Shown in pieces: positions 49,248-59,454 of a stretch of DNA of 64,000 nt (its first letter is position 1; each line of letters starts with the position of its first letter). Below the pieces are notes generated by a model. That model was not told the origin of the DNA and did no database searches. It was given only the letters and a program-made list of their open reading frames with translations. The stretch is from Candidatus Mailhella excrementigallinarum (GTDB lineage: Bacteria > Desulfobacterota > Desulfovibrionia > Desulfovibrionales > Desulfovibrionaceae), in contig CALUUZ010000009.1 in assembly GCA_944324075.1 (NCBI GenBank), positions 1 through 64,000 of the forward strand, written 5' to 3'. Made by a program: the position numbers and the translations under genes.

Positions 49248-49493
49248 CTGCTTCGCAATGGCGGATTTGACTGAAACTCCCGTCAGCTTGCCGAGTCTGC
49301 CGGTCATGGCGGAGATTTCTTCCATACTGCCGTCCACGACCAGCGCGATGACGGATACTCCCCGGTTGCGATAGGGAATGCCGAGACGGCCCACGATGAG
49401 ATCGGCGTGCTGATGCAGGATGGCGTTGATGGCGGCGCTGGCCTCCATGTCTTCCACCACGATGCCCACGGTGCCCAGACGATGTTCTTCCAT
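49245..49493 (-). CDS. TM1266-like hydrogenase-system regulator (small ACT-fold protein)
   Basis: 82 aa. The sequence EHRLGTVGIVVEDMEASAAI, then LIVGRLGIPYRNRGVSVIAL and SMEEISAMTGRLGKLTGVSV follows the TM1266 family of NikR-C-terminal/ACT-like proteins found beside hydEFG and annotated as iron-only hydrogenase system regulators. It would bind a small ligand or form oligomers; a DNA-binding domain is absent. AAGGAA precedes ATG 49493. First gene of the hydrogenase-maturation set, separated from hydG by repeat R1. Confidence 0.85.
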   Translation of the reverse strand: MEEHRLGTVGIVVEDMEASAAINAILHQHADLIVGRLGIPYRNRGVSVIALVVDGSMEEISAMTGRLGKLTGVSVKSAIAKQ

Positions 49494-49826
49494 GTTGTTT
49501 CCTTGCGGGAGGCGGGAGGGAAAAACGGGCGCGATTTTCCCCGCCGGGAAAAAAAGGCGCCTTCCCGAGTAAAGGAAAGGCGCCGGACGGATTCCGCAAG
49601 GGGCGTGACGGCGGCTCTGACCTTTCCGCTGGGAAGCGCTGTCGGGGCGCGTCTTTGCGGTCGGGATGCCGGAAGGGTGCGCCGCGCGGGGGCGGCATCC
49701 CGCCGGGGAATGAATCCCCCGGAAGGACAGATTCATGATAATCATGGAAAGGATAGTATGCAAGCGCGTCCGTCCCGCGCCTTCCGCATGAGCGGCAATG
49801 CTCCATGGAATGAATATGTCATGGCA

Positions 49827-49946
49827 GATACAAAATATAACAGAAATGATACATCTGATGCATGTTCCAAATTGTGCGTGCCGCGCCGACTTCGGGGGGA
49901 TTTTCTTTTTTTTGTTACCGGAATGATACATATTCAATAAGATACA
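49827..49946 (+). promoter_or_regulatory. Cluster of GATACA direct repeats (candidate enhancer sites)
   Basis: GATACA at 49827-49832, 49848-49853, 49925-49930 and 49941-49946; two of them are within AATGATACAT. Spaced 50-170 bp upstream of the -24/-12 promoter, the usual range for a sigma-54 activator. Confidence 0.5.
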
Positions 49947-49995
49947 CTCCTGTTTATATTGGTATAATATATTGATTTTATATATAAAAAAGATG

Positions 49996-50011
49996 TGGCA
50001 CGGAGCTTGCT
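49996..50011 (+). promoter_or_regulatory. Sigma-54 promoter of ASST2
   Basis: TGGCAC-GGAGC-TTGCT, perfect -24/-12 match with N5 spacing, 70 bp before the start codon and directly downstream of an AT-rich tract. Confidence 0.85.
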
Positions 50012-50080
50012 TCATCAGGGCGCAGACGGCGTGAACATTTCGCGCCGTAAAACGTCAATGCCAAGACAAAGGAGTCCGTT

Positions 50081-51496
50081 ATGCCCACTCATGTTCATCT
50101 TACCGGCGTATTACAGTACAAGCCCGAAAAGTGCTGGAACGGATATACGCTGATTCCTTCCATCATAGGTTCTTCCACGGCGCAGGGCGCCGTGCTTTAT
50201 GACATGAACGGACGTATCGTCAACAAATGGGAGGGAGTATTCGGCTGTTATGACAACAAGCTCGTGCCGGGAGGGGATATTTACGGCACGACAATGCATA
50301 CTCCCGGCTACTGGCTTGATTGCACCAATATTGTGCGGAAGGACTGGAACAACATTACGCAATGGGAGTTCCGCAATGGCGAGATCCTGCCGGATCTTGA
50401 CACGGGAGAACCCATTCAGAGCGCCAGACAGCATCACGACTATCAGCTTGAAGGCAGCCCGTGCGGCTACTACATCCCCGGGATCACGCCCAGAAAGGAC
50501 GGAAAGATGCTGGTCAACTCGACCGTGAACCGTAATCTGCCGGAATTTTCCCCGCATCCTGTGGGGGATACGAAGATTATGGTCATCGATCAGGAGGGGA
50601 ACTGTCTGTGGTCATGGAGTCTGTTCGATCACTGGGATCAGCTCGGCGTGGAAACCATCGGCAGGGCCGTGCACTATCACTGCGCTCCGGTGTTCGGGCG
50701 GGCGGACTATGTGAAAGTGACCTACTGCAACAATGTCAACTGGATAGGCCCCAACAGATGGTATGATGCCGGAGACGAGAGATTCCACCCGGACAACATC
50801 ATTTCCGATATCCGCATTCTGAATACATCGTTCATTATCGATCACCGCACGGGAGATATTGTCTGGCGCATGGGGCCCGACTTTGAGGCGGACAAGAAGC
50901 TTCAGGATATCGGGCAGATTGTCGGTCAGCACCATGTGCACATGATCCCGCGCGGGCTGCCCGGGGAGGGGAATATTCTGCTGTACGACAACGGAGGCCA
51001 GGCAGGGCTTGGCAGGCCGACCCCCTGCGCCCCCACCGGTTATTACAACGCCACACGCGGTCATTCGCGCGTGCTGGAAATCGATCCCGTGCGCATGGAA
51101 GTGGTGTGGAGCTACAACGACCGCAAGCGCGAATTCGCCGATAACGCCGAAACCCAGGCCTTTGCGGATTTGCTTTACAGCCAGTACTGCTCCAGCGCGG
51201 ATCGCCTCCCCAACGGCAATACCATGATTACCGAGTTTGCGTGCGGGCGGGTCATCGAAGTGACGCCGGAGCGTGAAATAGTATGGGAGTTCATCAATCC
51301 CGGCGATATGGTTTTCCGTGCGCACAGGTATCCCTATGACTGGTGCCCCCAGGCGCAAAGACAGGAGGAAATCCCCGTCACTCCGGTAAAGAACAACCGG
51401 ATGGCGCTCCTGCCTGACGGTACGCCCGTACTGGTTGATGACGATCCGTTCTTTGCCGACGAGCGCCTTTCGCTCGTTCCCGATCAGAAGAAATGA
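50081..51496 (+). CDS. Arylsulfotransferase-family (ASST) protein 2, no signal peptide
   Basis: 471 aa, paralogue of the protein at 9586-11031: shared opening (TGVLQYKPEKCWNGYTLIPS here), RQHHDYQLEGSPCGYYIPG (near 112), NRWYDAGDERFHPDNII (near 224), GQHHVHMIPRGLPGEGN (near 285) and DRLPNGNTMITEFACGRVIE (near 372). Propeller blades carry W/Y-rich repeats (NCLWSWS, MEVVWSY, REIVWEF). The conserved histidines fit ASST-type catalysis but no export signal is seen. AAAGGAG precedes ATG 50081. Transcribed from a sigma-54 promoter and followed by an MFS transporter gene on the same strand; the convergent activator with the CT repeat is the likely regulator. Substrate unknown. Confidence 0.78.
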   Translation: MPTHVHLTGVLQYKPEKCWNGYTLIPSIIGSSTAQGAVLYDMNGRIVNKWEGVFGCYDNKLVPGGDIYGTTMHTPGYWLDCTNIVRKDWNNITQWEFRNGEILPDLDTGEPIQSARQHHDYQLEGSPCGYYIPGITPRKDGKMLVNSTVNRNLPEFSPHPVGDTKIMVIDQEGNCLWSWSLFDHWDQLGVETIGRAVHYHCAPVFGRADYVKVTYCNNVNWIGPNRWYDAGDERFHPDNIISDIRILNTSFIIDHRTGDIVWRMGPDFEADKKLQDIGQIVGQHHVHMIPRGLPGEGNILLYDNGGQAGLGRPTPCAPTGYYNATRGHSRVLEIDPVRMEVVWSYNDRKREFADNAETQAFADLLYSQYCSSADRLPNGNTMITEFACGRVIEVTPEREIVWEFINPGDMVFRAHRYPYDWCPQAQRQEEIPVTPVKNNRMALLPDGTPVLVDDDPFFADERLSLVPDQKK

Positions 51497-51619
51497 CGCA
51501 TCGCACGGGTGCCGGGCATATCGCTCCGGCATCCGCCGGGCAGGCACTCCGTGCCGGGAAGACGCATCCTTTCCGGCACGCGCAATCCCGTGATTTCCAC
51601 CATGCCAGAGGAGTCCACC

Positions 51620-52921
51620 GTGAAGCAAGAGCAGATGACATGCGAAGAAGATTGGCCTGTCGGCAAAAAGGCGGCCTTTTTCACCCTGACCGTGATTATT
51701 CTGTTGGCGATCATAGATTTCATGGACAGACAGATTGTGGCCTCGCTTCTTCCTTATATCAAGGAAGAATACGGAGCCACGGACTCGCAGCTCGGTCTCA
51801 TGATTTCCATCGTCAACTATTCCATGGTGATATTCGTCATTCCTTCCGGCTATCTGATAGACCGGTGGAGCAGGAAGAAGATGCTGTCACTCATGGCCAT
51901 AATCTGGAGCCTGGCAACTGCCGCCTGCGGGCTGGCGGGAACCTTTTCCCATCTGGTTGCGGCGCGCTTTTTTATCGGAACGGGAGAGGCCGGCTACAAT
52001 CCGGCGGGGCAGACTCTTCTGTCCGCCAGTTTTCCCCGGAGGCTGAGGGCAAGCGTGTGTGCCGCGATCCCGGCTTCCATGTGGCTGGGCGCTCCGCTGG
52101 GGCTGATGATCGGCGCGTTCATAGCGGAACACTGGGGGTGGAGGCATGCCTTCGGAGTTGTCGCCGTCCCCGGCATAGCTCTGGGCATTGTGGCCTTGTT
52201 CTGCAGGGACTTCAGGACGGTTCGGCAGGATATTCCCGGAGAATGCGGCGGCGGAGAGGAGCCGGAGAGAGAGCCATACTGGCGAACCGTTGCCTCCCTG
52301 CTGAAGATGCCCACCATGCCGCTTCTGTTTGTCGGTCAGGCGACCGGACTCATAGCCAGCTCTTCCCTCATCGGGTGGCTGCCCTCCTATTTCAATCGCG
52401 TGGCCGGGGTCTCGGTGACCACCGCCAGCAGCTACAGCGCCATATATATGGCGGCGCTGGCGGCAGCCACGCTGATCGGCGGCCCGATTCTCGATGGCCT
52501 GTTCAGAAAGGGCACGCCGTTTGCCCTGCGCGTTCAGACCATAGCCCTGATTGCCGGTTTTCTTCTGACGGCGCTGGCCTTTTCCTTCCTTGCGCCGGGA
52601 AGTGTCGCTCAGGTTTCATTGCTGGCCTTCCATACCCTGTTCACGGCCACCGTGATTACACTCGGGTATGCTCTGGTTCTCAATCTGGCGCAGCCTCAGC
52701 AGAGGGCCACGGCCACCAGTCTGATCGTTCTGGTGCAGAATGGCCTGGGCAACGGGTTCGGCGCGCTGCTGACGGGGGTGTTGTCGGATGTGTTCACGTT
52801 GTCGACCAGCATGCTCCTGATTACGGGAAGCTATCTTGTGTCCGCCGTCTGCTTCTGGGCTGCAAGCCATACCTATGAAAAAGACCTTGCGACGGTAAAG
52901 CATGTGACGGTTCGTTTCTAG
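51620..52921 (+). CDS. MFS transporter
   Basis: 433 aa with 12 membrane segments. The loop 2-3 motif GYLIDRWSRKKMLSLMAIIW (about residues 80-99) and FIGTGEAGYNPAGQTLLSAS in helix 4-5 place it among organic-anion-type MFS carriers (ACS or spinster-like). It would import or export an organic anion, plausibly substrate or product of ASST2, encoded 124 bp upstream. The start is probably GTG 51620, 6 nt after AGAGGAG; an in-frame ATG at 51602 lacks such a site. Ends at an R1-derived hairpin. Confidence 0.82.
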   Translation: MKQEQMTCEEDWPVGKKAAFFTLTVIILLAIIDFMDRQIVASLLPYIKEEYGATDSQLGLMISIVNYSMVIFVIPSGYLIDRWSRKKMLSLMAIIWSLATAACGLAGTFSHLVAARFFIGTGEAGYNPAGQTLLSASFPRRLRASVCAAIPASMWLGAPLGLMIGAFIAEHWGWRHAFGVVAVPGIALGIVALFCRDFRTVRQDIPGECGGGEEPEREPYWRTVASLLKMPTMPLLFVGQATGLIASSSLIGWLPSYFNRVAGVSVTTASSYSAIYMAALAAATLIGGPILDGLFRKGTPFALRVQTIALIAGFLLTALAFSFLAPGSVAQVSLLAFHTLFTATVITLGYALVLNLAQPQQRATATSLIVLVQNGLGNGFGALLTGVLSDVFTLSTSMLLITGSYLVSAVCFWAASHTYEKDLATVKHVTVRF

Positions 52922-52943
52922 AACGCCTGATGATTGAAGATAC

Positions 52944-52976
52944 CTGCCGGCCGGAATGCACGTTCGCGGCCGGCAG
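52944..52976 (+). terminator. Hairpin after the MFS gene, derived from R1 ends
   Basis: CTGCCGGCCG/CGGCCGGCAG, 10 bp perfect stem with a 13-nt loop. Both arms equal the R1 terminal block, as if two R1 ends were joined head to head. Confidence 0.55.
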
Positions 52977-53040
52977 ATTCCGCGTCCGGAGCAGATGGCA
53001 TTCGAGAACGCGGCGCGCGGGACAAACGGCTTTTTCCCGG

Positions 53041-53202
53041 AGTATTTTGCTCTTGAAAGTATCTGCGGCCAGGCCCCTGTTCCTGACTCGCAGGTTTCAC
53101 GCCTCCATCGGAGCTTAACGCCGCAAGTGAACTGCTGCTCCGGTGTCGCGGCGGTGTTTCGCTCCGCTCAACTCCGGGAGCATTTTCAAAATGAACATGC
53201 TC
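53041..53202 (-). repeat. Repeat R1, copy 10 (full length, inverted)
   Basis: Blocks: TTTTGCTCTTGAAAGTATCT, GGCCAGGCCCCTGTTC, GACTCGCAGGTTTCACGCC, CGCCGCAAGTGAACTGC, CTCAACTCCGGGAG and hairpin GAGCATTTTC-N5-GAACATGCTC (53178-53202). Confidence 0.85.
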
Positions 53203-53265
53203 CGAATATTCCGCAGATCGGATTCAATGCGGTATCGCAAGGGTGCCGCGCCCGGCGGCCCGTGC

Positions 53266-55140
<1,875 letters not shown>

Positions 55141-55236
55141 TAAAGTATATATTGTTGCAGAAGAGGATGCAATATCGGCCCTTGCGCACGGCAGGAGCCG
55201 TACATAACATGGATGCCCATACGCGAGGAGTACCTG

Positions 55237-56508
55237 ATGTTTGCTGACATGCGGCGCTTTGAAACCCGCGCCTTTCTGCTTCTGCTGGCGGCGGCCACAG
55301 TGCTGTTCGGCTGGCTTCTTCTGCCCTTTTTCGACGTGCTGTTCTGGGCCGTGGTCATCGGCGTGCTGTTTTCCCCGGTCAACATCTTTCTGCGCGACGG
55401 AAGGGGGATGGGGCCGAACATCGCTTCCGCCCTGACCGTGCTGCTCTGCCTGTTCGTCATCATCCTGCCGCTGGCCTGGATTCTGTACTCCTGCCTGAGC
55501 GAGGGCGCGGCGCTGTATGCCCGGCTTGCTTCCGGCACCGACAGCCTGGCGGAAGCCGTGGATCGTCTGCGCGAGGCATTCCCCGCCGCACAGGAATGGC
55601 TGGCCCGGTACGGCTACGACGCGGCCCGGATCAAGGCGGAGGTATCCAGACTGGCGCTTTCCCTGGGGGGCCTGATTGCCAAAAACACTGTGGCCTTCGG
55701 CGGCGGGGCGGCCCATTTTCTTACCAATCTCGCTCTGGTGCTGTATATTGCCTTCTTTCTCGTGCGTGACGGGGAACGTCTTAAGGGGCTGCTGATCCGG
55801 GCGCTCCCCTTTGGCGATCACCGGGAGGAACGGCTGTTCCGCAAGTTCGCCGGGGTGATGCGGGCCACGGTAAAGGGGAGTCTGCTTGTGGCCATGGCGC
55901 AGGGCGCGCTGGGCGGCCTGATCTTCTGGATGCTGGATATCCGCGCCGCCGTGCTGTGGGGCGTGGTGATGACGCTGCTTTCCCTGATTCCCGTGGTGGG
56001 CGCGGCTCTGGTATGGGGACCGACTGCCGTGTATCTGCTGGTTACAGGGCATTACTGGCAGGGAGCCATTCTGATCGCCTATGGCGCGTGCGTCATCGGG
56101 CTGGCGGACAATCTGCTGCGGCCCGTTCTGGTGGGGCGCGACACCAAGCTGCCTGACTTTCTGGTACTGCTGTCCACGCTGGGCGGCTTCATGATGTTCG
56201 GCATGGACGGGTTTGTGACCGGCCCCACTCTGGCGGTGCTGTTCGTTACCGTATGGCAGATATTCATGGAGGAGTGCGGCAGGGGAGAAGTCTGTCCGGA
56301 TGACGGACAGGATGGCGGTGCGTTTTCGCTCTGCGCCGAGGCGCAGCCGTGCATGGAAAGCATGAAGGAGAGAACGGCCGGAGCGGAAACGCTGTCGGGC
56401 GAGAGCGAAGCGTGCCGCGGGGAAGGGCGCGGGATGGGGGCATCGCTGCGCGGTTCCGGTACGGGGGATGCCGCATCCTGCGGGGATATTCCCGCGAGGG
56501 AGGATTGA
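55237..56508 (+). CDS. AI-2E family transporter (PerM-like permease)
   Basis: 423 aa with about eight membrane segments: two at the start (LLLLAAATVLFGWLLLPFFD and the next helix), one near 60-80, then four to five between residues 150 and 345. NPFLR-like and SLIPVVGAALVWGPTAVYLL (about 250-269) and DNLLRPVLVGRDTKLPDFLV (about 290-309) are signatures of the AI-2E/PerM/TqsA family. Members export small molecules or ions; the AI-2 name does not prove that substrate. GAGGAG lies 6 nt before ATG 55237. The last 60 residues are a hydrophilic, weakly conserved tail. The stop overlaps the start of the hydrolase gene (TGATG). Confidence 0.85.
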   Translation: MFADMRRFETRAFLLLLAAATVLFGWLLLPFFDVLFWAVVIGVLFSPVNIFLRDGRGMGPNIASALTVLLCLFVIILPLAWILYSCLSEGAALYARLASGTDSLAEAVDRLREAFPAAQEWLARYGYDAARIKAEVSRLALSLGGLIAKNTVAFGGGAAHFLTNLALVLYIAFFLVRDGERLKGLLIRALPFGDHREERLFRKFAGVMRATVKGSLLVAMAQGALGGLIFWMLDIRAAVLWGVVMTLLSLIPVVGAALVWGPTAVYLLVTGHYWQGAILIAYGACVIGLADNLLRPVLVGRDTKLPDFLVLLSTLGGFMMFGMDGFVTGPTLAVLFVTVWQIFMEECGRGEVCPDDGQDGGAFSLCAEAQPCMESMKERTAGAETLSGESEACRGEGRGMGASLRGSGTGDAASCGDIPARED

Positions 56509-57164
56509 TGCCCTTTCTCGTGAATTATTCGGTGACCTGCCGCAATCCAGGCCGTCTGCTCGCCATGTGCGGAATGCGCCCGCCAGCCTGCGGCAGGGAG
56601 GAAGCCGGTTTTCTGCGCGCCCTGGCCTCTGTGCCGCCATCGGAGCTGAAAGCGCTGTTTCTGGTCATGGGGGGATTCATGGACGGGCTGAAAGGCTACG
56701 CGAGACAGATAGCTGAAAGTTTGCCGGAAGACATGGCCGCGCGCTGCGATGTCTTTTACCGGGAACATGATGAGGGCCGCCGCGCCCTGGATATCATCAG
56801 GCTGTATGCGGAGCGGGGCAGACCGCTGATACTTGCGGGGCACAGCTGGGGAGCAAGTTCGCTGGTGCTGGACGCTGCAGCTCCCGCCCGCGTTCCGGTG
56901 GCGCTGCTGGTGACGCTTGATCCCGTGGACTGGCGCGACCCTCCAGACTGTCTGCCGCATGTGGCGCGCTGGGTGAATGTGTATGTGGATTATGATGCGG
57001 CCCCCTGGGCGAACAGGGGAAATATGGCCGCGCGCATCGGACGGGCCTGGGAGGCGTTGCCCGGGGCGGACGTGAACCGCGTCTACTCCGCCGGCAGACA
57101 TTCCCGCGCTCTGGATATGTTCGGAGAAGGGGCGATGGACGAGGTCCGGCGGGCGCTGGAATGA
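56508..57164 (+). CDS. Small alpha/beta-hydrolase-like protein
   Basis: 218 aa. The nucleophile elbow LAGHSWGASSLVL (GxSxG, Ser near residue 109) lies in an alpha/beta hydrolase context: an earlier strand KALFLVMGGFMDGLKGYARQ (about 47-66) and a later VALLVTLDPVDW (about 129-140, candidate acid). A His near the C-terminus (YSAGRHSRALD) may complete a triad. No signal peptide. It overlaps the AI-2E gene by 1 bp and is probably translationally coupled with it. Substrate unknown; a lipase- or esterase-like role is an inference. Confidence 0.65.
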   Translation: MPFLVNYSVTCRNPGRLLAMCGMRPPACGREEAGFLRALASVPPSELKALFLVMGGFMDGLKGYARQIAESLPEDMAARCDVFYREHDEGRRALDIIRLYAERGRPLILAGHSWGASSLVLDAAAPARVPVALLVTLDPVDWRDPPDCLPHVARWVNVYVDYDAAPWANRGNMAARIGRAWEALPGADVNRVYSAGRHSRALDMFGEGAMDEVRRALE

Positions 57165-57187
57165 GGCGGGACATGGATGGAAAGCTC

Positions 57188-57371
57188 CATTAAAAATTCC
57201 TTTGTGGTTTGAGACCTCTCCTTTCAGGGGGAAAAGAGGAGTTGACAAGACGGCGAAGCCGGTGAAATCCTTTTCCGTAACCCCTCCCTGAAGGGAGGGG
57301 CAACCCGCACGACCCCTGTCCGTCGGCTGCGGAGTCAGTCGGCGGATGGGGCGGCTGTGGATTGAAACATC
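57188..57371 (-). repeat. Repeat R2, copy 3 (full length, inverted)
   Basis: Read on the minus strand: GATGTTTCAATCCACAGCC, CCATCCGCCGACTGACTCCG, TTGCCCCTCCCTTCAGGGAG, AAGGATTTCACCGGCTTCGC, TTTTCCCCCTGAAAGGAGAG, TCTCAAACCACAAAGGAATT, TTTAATG. The ATG leads into no gene here; it faces the end of the hydrolase gene. Confidence 0.8.
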
Positions 57372-57374
57372 CTG

Positions 57375-57590
57375 CATTTTGCTGCTGAGCATATCTGCGC
57401 CGGATTCTGTGTTCCGGCTCACAGATTCCACGCCTGAAGCCGGACCTGTACGCCGCAAGCGAACTGCGGCGACATCGGACAGGTGAGGGCGGCGCCTCTG
57501 GCCGTCAGCGCGAAGTGCTTTATGGATAAGGAGAGCAGAGATGAGCCGCGCTCCGTCCGACTCCGGGAGTTTTTTCAAAACGAAACTGAG
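57375..57590 (-). repeat. Repeat R1, copy 11 (full length, inverted)
   Basis: Blocks: CATTTTGCTGCTGAGCATAT, GGATTCTGTGTTCCGGCTCA, CACGCCTGAAGCCGG, CGCCGCAAGCGAACTGCGGC, GACATCGGACAGG, GGCGGCGCCTCTGGCCGTCA, CGAAGTGCTTTATGGATAAG, GAGAGCAGAGATGAGCC, CTCCGTCCGACTCCGGGAG, and a decayed hairpin. Adjacent to R2 copy 3. Confidence 0.85.
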
Positions 57591-58010
57591 TCCGGCATGA
57601 TGTCGTTTCTGAAGAAGTTGCATGAACTCTCCGGGATTCTTGCTTTCTTACGCTGCAGATACAGAGGAGGAACTGTCATCTCTTGAAGAGAGCAGTTCCC
57701 GGCATGCAGTAAATTACTTCCGCTCAAGCGTTATCTCTCCTTATCTGATGAAGCGCTGTTCAACGAGTTCCTCCGGCCAAGCCATGGGCAGATTCAGAAA
57801 CTTCAACCAAAAGGCCGAGGAAATGGAGAGGGAGCGGATACATCACGAAACACGCGACAGGCAGGCACGTTCAACCTTCCGGTTGCGATGATTTTCCAGT
57901 GGTATCCCGCATTGCCTGGCGGGAATGGATAGACTGTAACGCAAAGCGCACGGTTGCTTCTTTTCACTGAGATGCCTGCGCGCGGCGCAAGCCGGAAAAG
58001 GAGCACGGCC

Positions 58011-58082
58011 ATGAGACGTTCGATCATGGTCTCGCTTATCGTACTGGCTGTGGTGTTGTTGCTGGCGTCTGACGCCATGTAA
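58011..58082 (+). CDS. Possible 23-aa hydrophobic peptide
   Basis: A 23-codon frame encoding a basic start (MRRS) and one continuous hydrophobic helix (IMVSLIVLAVVLLLA). AAGGAG lies 7 nt before the ATG and a hairpin follows 4 bp after the stop, so it has the parts of a small gene. Size and composition resemble type I toxin peptides of the Ibs kind, or a small membrane protein, but no antisense RNA promoter could be identified. Existence is uncertain. Confidence 0.4.
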   Translation: MRRSIMVSLIVLAVVLLLASDAM

Positions 58083-58086
58083 CGGC

Positions 58087-58119
58087 TGACCCCGGCCCAC
58101 TCACGATGGGTCGGGGTCA
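58087..58119 (+). terminator. Hairpin after the small ORF
   Basis: TGACCCCG pairs with CGGGGTCA, with an inner CCCA/TGGG stem. No T run follows on the plus strand. Confidence 0.5.
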
Positions 58120-58248
58120 TGAAAAAACTGTAACTTCAGCAACCGTGCGGGGCGCTGTAACGCGCCGCGCCAGCTCCGGTTTCTGTCAGCGCAGGAACCG
58201 GATTCCCTTTTTATATAAGCCTTCCCCACAGGCTTGGCAAGAGTTCTC

Positions 58249-59454
58249 CTAAGCGCCGCCCAGCCTTTGCAGAATCCCGTCAATAGCCGTGCTGATGCCC
58301 TCCTGGGTATAAAAATTTCCGTTGACCAGGGCATGAGTCTTGAGTACGCGCTCGAAATCCGCAATCGCAGCCGCTTCCGGTCCGCGCGGATGGCTCCAGA
58401 AGGCGTCCAGCGGCATTTCCGCGTTGTTCACCGCGAGGCCGGGCATGGCGTAGATGGACGTGCCCACGCAGTAGACCGGCCTGTCCTGACGCAGGGCGGA
58501 AATCCCCATTGTGGAATTCAGCACCACCACGCCGAGGCTTTTGTCCATCATCTGGTGCGCCTTGCCGCCCTCAATGAAGTGCACCCGGTCACTGATGCCG
58601 CAGGCCGCAGCAAAGGAAGCAATGAAGCCCGCATAGTCGATAAGGCCGTTGTCCAGCGGGTGATTGCGGATGATGAGATGGGTATCCGCCGGGGCGCTTC
58701 GGGCAAAGGAAGTCAGCACGCAGGCAATGGCTTCCTTCATGCCGCTGTAGGGTGAATAGCGGCGTACCTGGGAATCGGCGTCAAGCTGGAGGGGAAAGAG
58801 AAAGTACGACGCATGGGCGCGGTACGCGGCCCGAAGGGCCTGAGTGGAACGTTTCCGCCGGGCGGAACGGTTCAGCACGCGCAGAAACCAGCCCCAGACC
58901 TCGCGGCTGGCGCTCTGCGGACGGTGCGTCTGAAAATGTCGGAACAGCAGCCAGAGAAAGATGGTTCCCGCATAATGGGCAATGGCCCGCCATGTCTTGA
59001 CTGCTTGAGGGTTGCCGACTTTCCGGGCTTCGGGAACGTCCGGACAATGGGCGGCAAGTTCCGCCATGCCTTCTCTGGTGTCCGGCAGGGAGGAAAGACC
59101 GTTTACACCGCCCTGTTCCATTGTGATGTAGTCCGGGCGCAGATAGCCTTCCTCATAGGCCCAGACCCGGATGCCCCGGACTCTGGCCAGCAGGACGGCT
59201 TCCCGGTGCAGGGGCCGCCAGTCTCCGAAGACATGCAGGTCCGTCACCTGTTTTTCATCCATGAGCCGCGCGATCCATGCGCTCCAGACAGTGGCCTTTT
59301 TTCGGAACAGGCGGGTGTGGGGCCAGGGCCAGTCCACCACGTCGCCGCCACAGCAGTTGACGCGGATGACTGTATCCCCCCGCCGGGCCAATGCCCGCCC
59401 AAGCCGCCGAAAAAAGGGACCGTGCGGCCCCTGAAGAAAGAGATGGGTTTTCAT
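58249..59454 (-). CDS. kpsS: Capsular polysaccharide biosynthesis protein KpsS-like (Kdo transferase)
   Basis: 401 aa. HLFLQGPHGPFFRRLGRALA at the N-terminus, VNCCGGDVVDWPWP, and AYEEGYLRPDYITMEQGGVN (about 119-138) followed by THLIIRNHPLDNGLIDY (about 284-300) and VHFIEGGKAHQMMDKSLGVV (about 318) match KpsS. KpsS adds the first beta-Kdo to lysophosphatidylglycerol when capsule export by an ABC system begins. The ATG at 59454 overlaps the stop of kpsC (ATGA). Last gene of the minus-strand capsule operon seen here; kpsMT and kpsDEF are not in the window. Confidence 0.9.
   Translation of the reverse strand: MKTHLFLQGPHGPFFRRLGRALARRGDTVIRVNCCGGDVVDWPWPHTRLFRKKATVWSAWIARLMDEKQVTDLHVFGDWRPLHREAVLLARVRGIRVWAYEEGYLRPDYITMEQGGVNGLSSLPDTREGMAELAAHCPDVPEARKVGNPQAVKTWRAIAHYAGTIFLWLLFRHFQTHRPQSASREVWGWFLRVLNRSARRKRSTQALRAAYRAHASYFLFPLQLDADSQVRRYSPYSGMKEAIACVLTSFARSAPADTHLIIRNHPLDNGLIDYAGFIASFAAACGISDRVHFIEGGKAHQMMDKSLGVVVLNSTMGISALRQDRPVYCVGTSIYAMPGLAVNNAEMPLDAFWSHPRGPEAAAIADFERVLKTHALVNGNFYTQEGISTAIDGILQRLGGA

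Larger units (their letters stand above)
49494..50080. other. Regulatory interval upstream of ASST2
   Basis: 587 bp. GC-rich leader of the TM1266-like gene with hairpin AAGGCGCCTTCCCGAGTAAAGG followed by AAAGGCGCC (about 49553-49583), then AT-rich DNA from about 49800 with four GATACA repeats and a perfect sigma-54 promoter. No gene with a credible start. Confidence 0.6.
52922..53265. other. Interval with R1-derived sequences
   Basis: 344 bp between convergent genes: a hairpin (52944-52976) made from the R1 end, then a full R1 copy (53041-53202). No gene. Confidence 0.6.
57165..58248. other. Long interval with R2, R1 and a possible tiny ORF
   Basis: About 1.08 kb. Contents in order: repeat R2 copy 3 (57188-57371), repeat R1 copy 11 (57375-57590), about 400 bp of no recognised content, a possible 23-codon hydrophobic ORF (58011-58082), a hairpin (58087-58119) and the 3' flank of kpsS. 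Confidence 0.6.

Noticed and set aside
55141-56640. N-terminal extension of the CT-tract activator upstream of 55140
   Set aside because: The open frame continues through the oppositely oriented AI-2E gene, which is well supported; the PAS-like domain starts after the methionines at 55137-55140.
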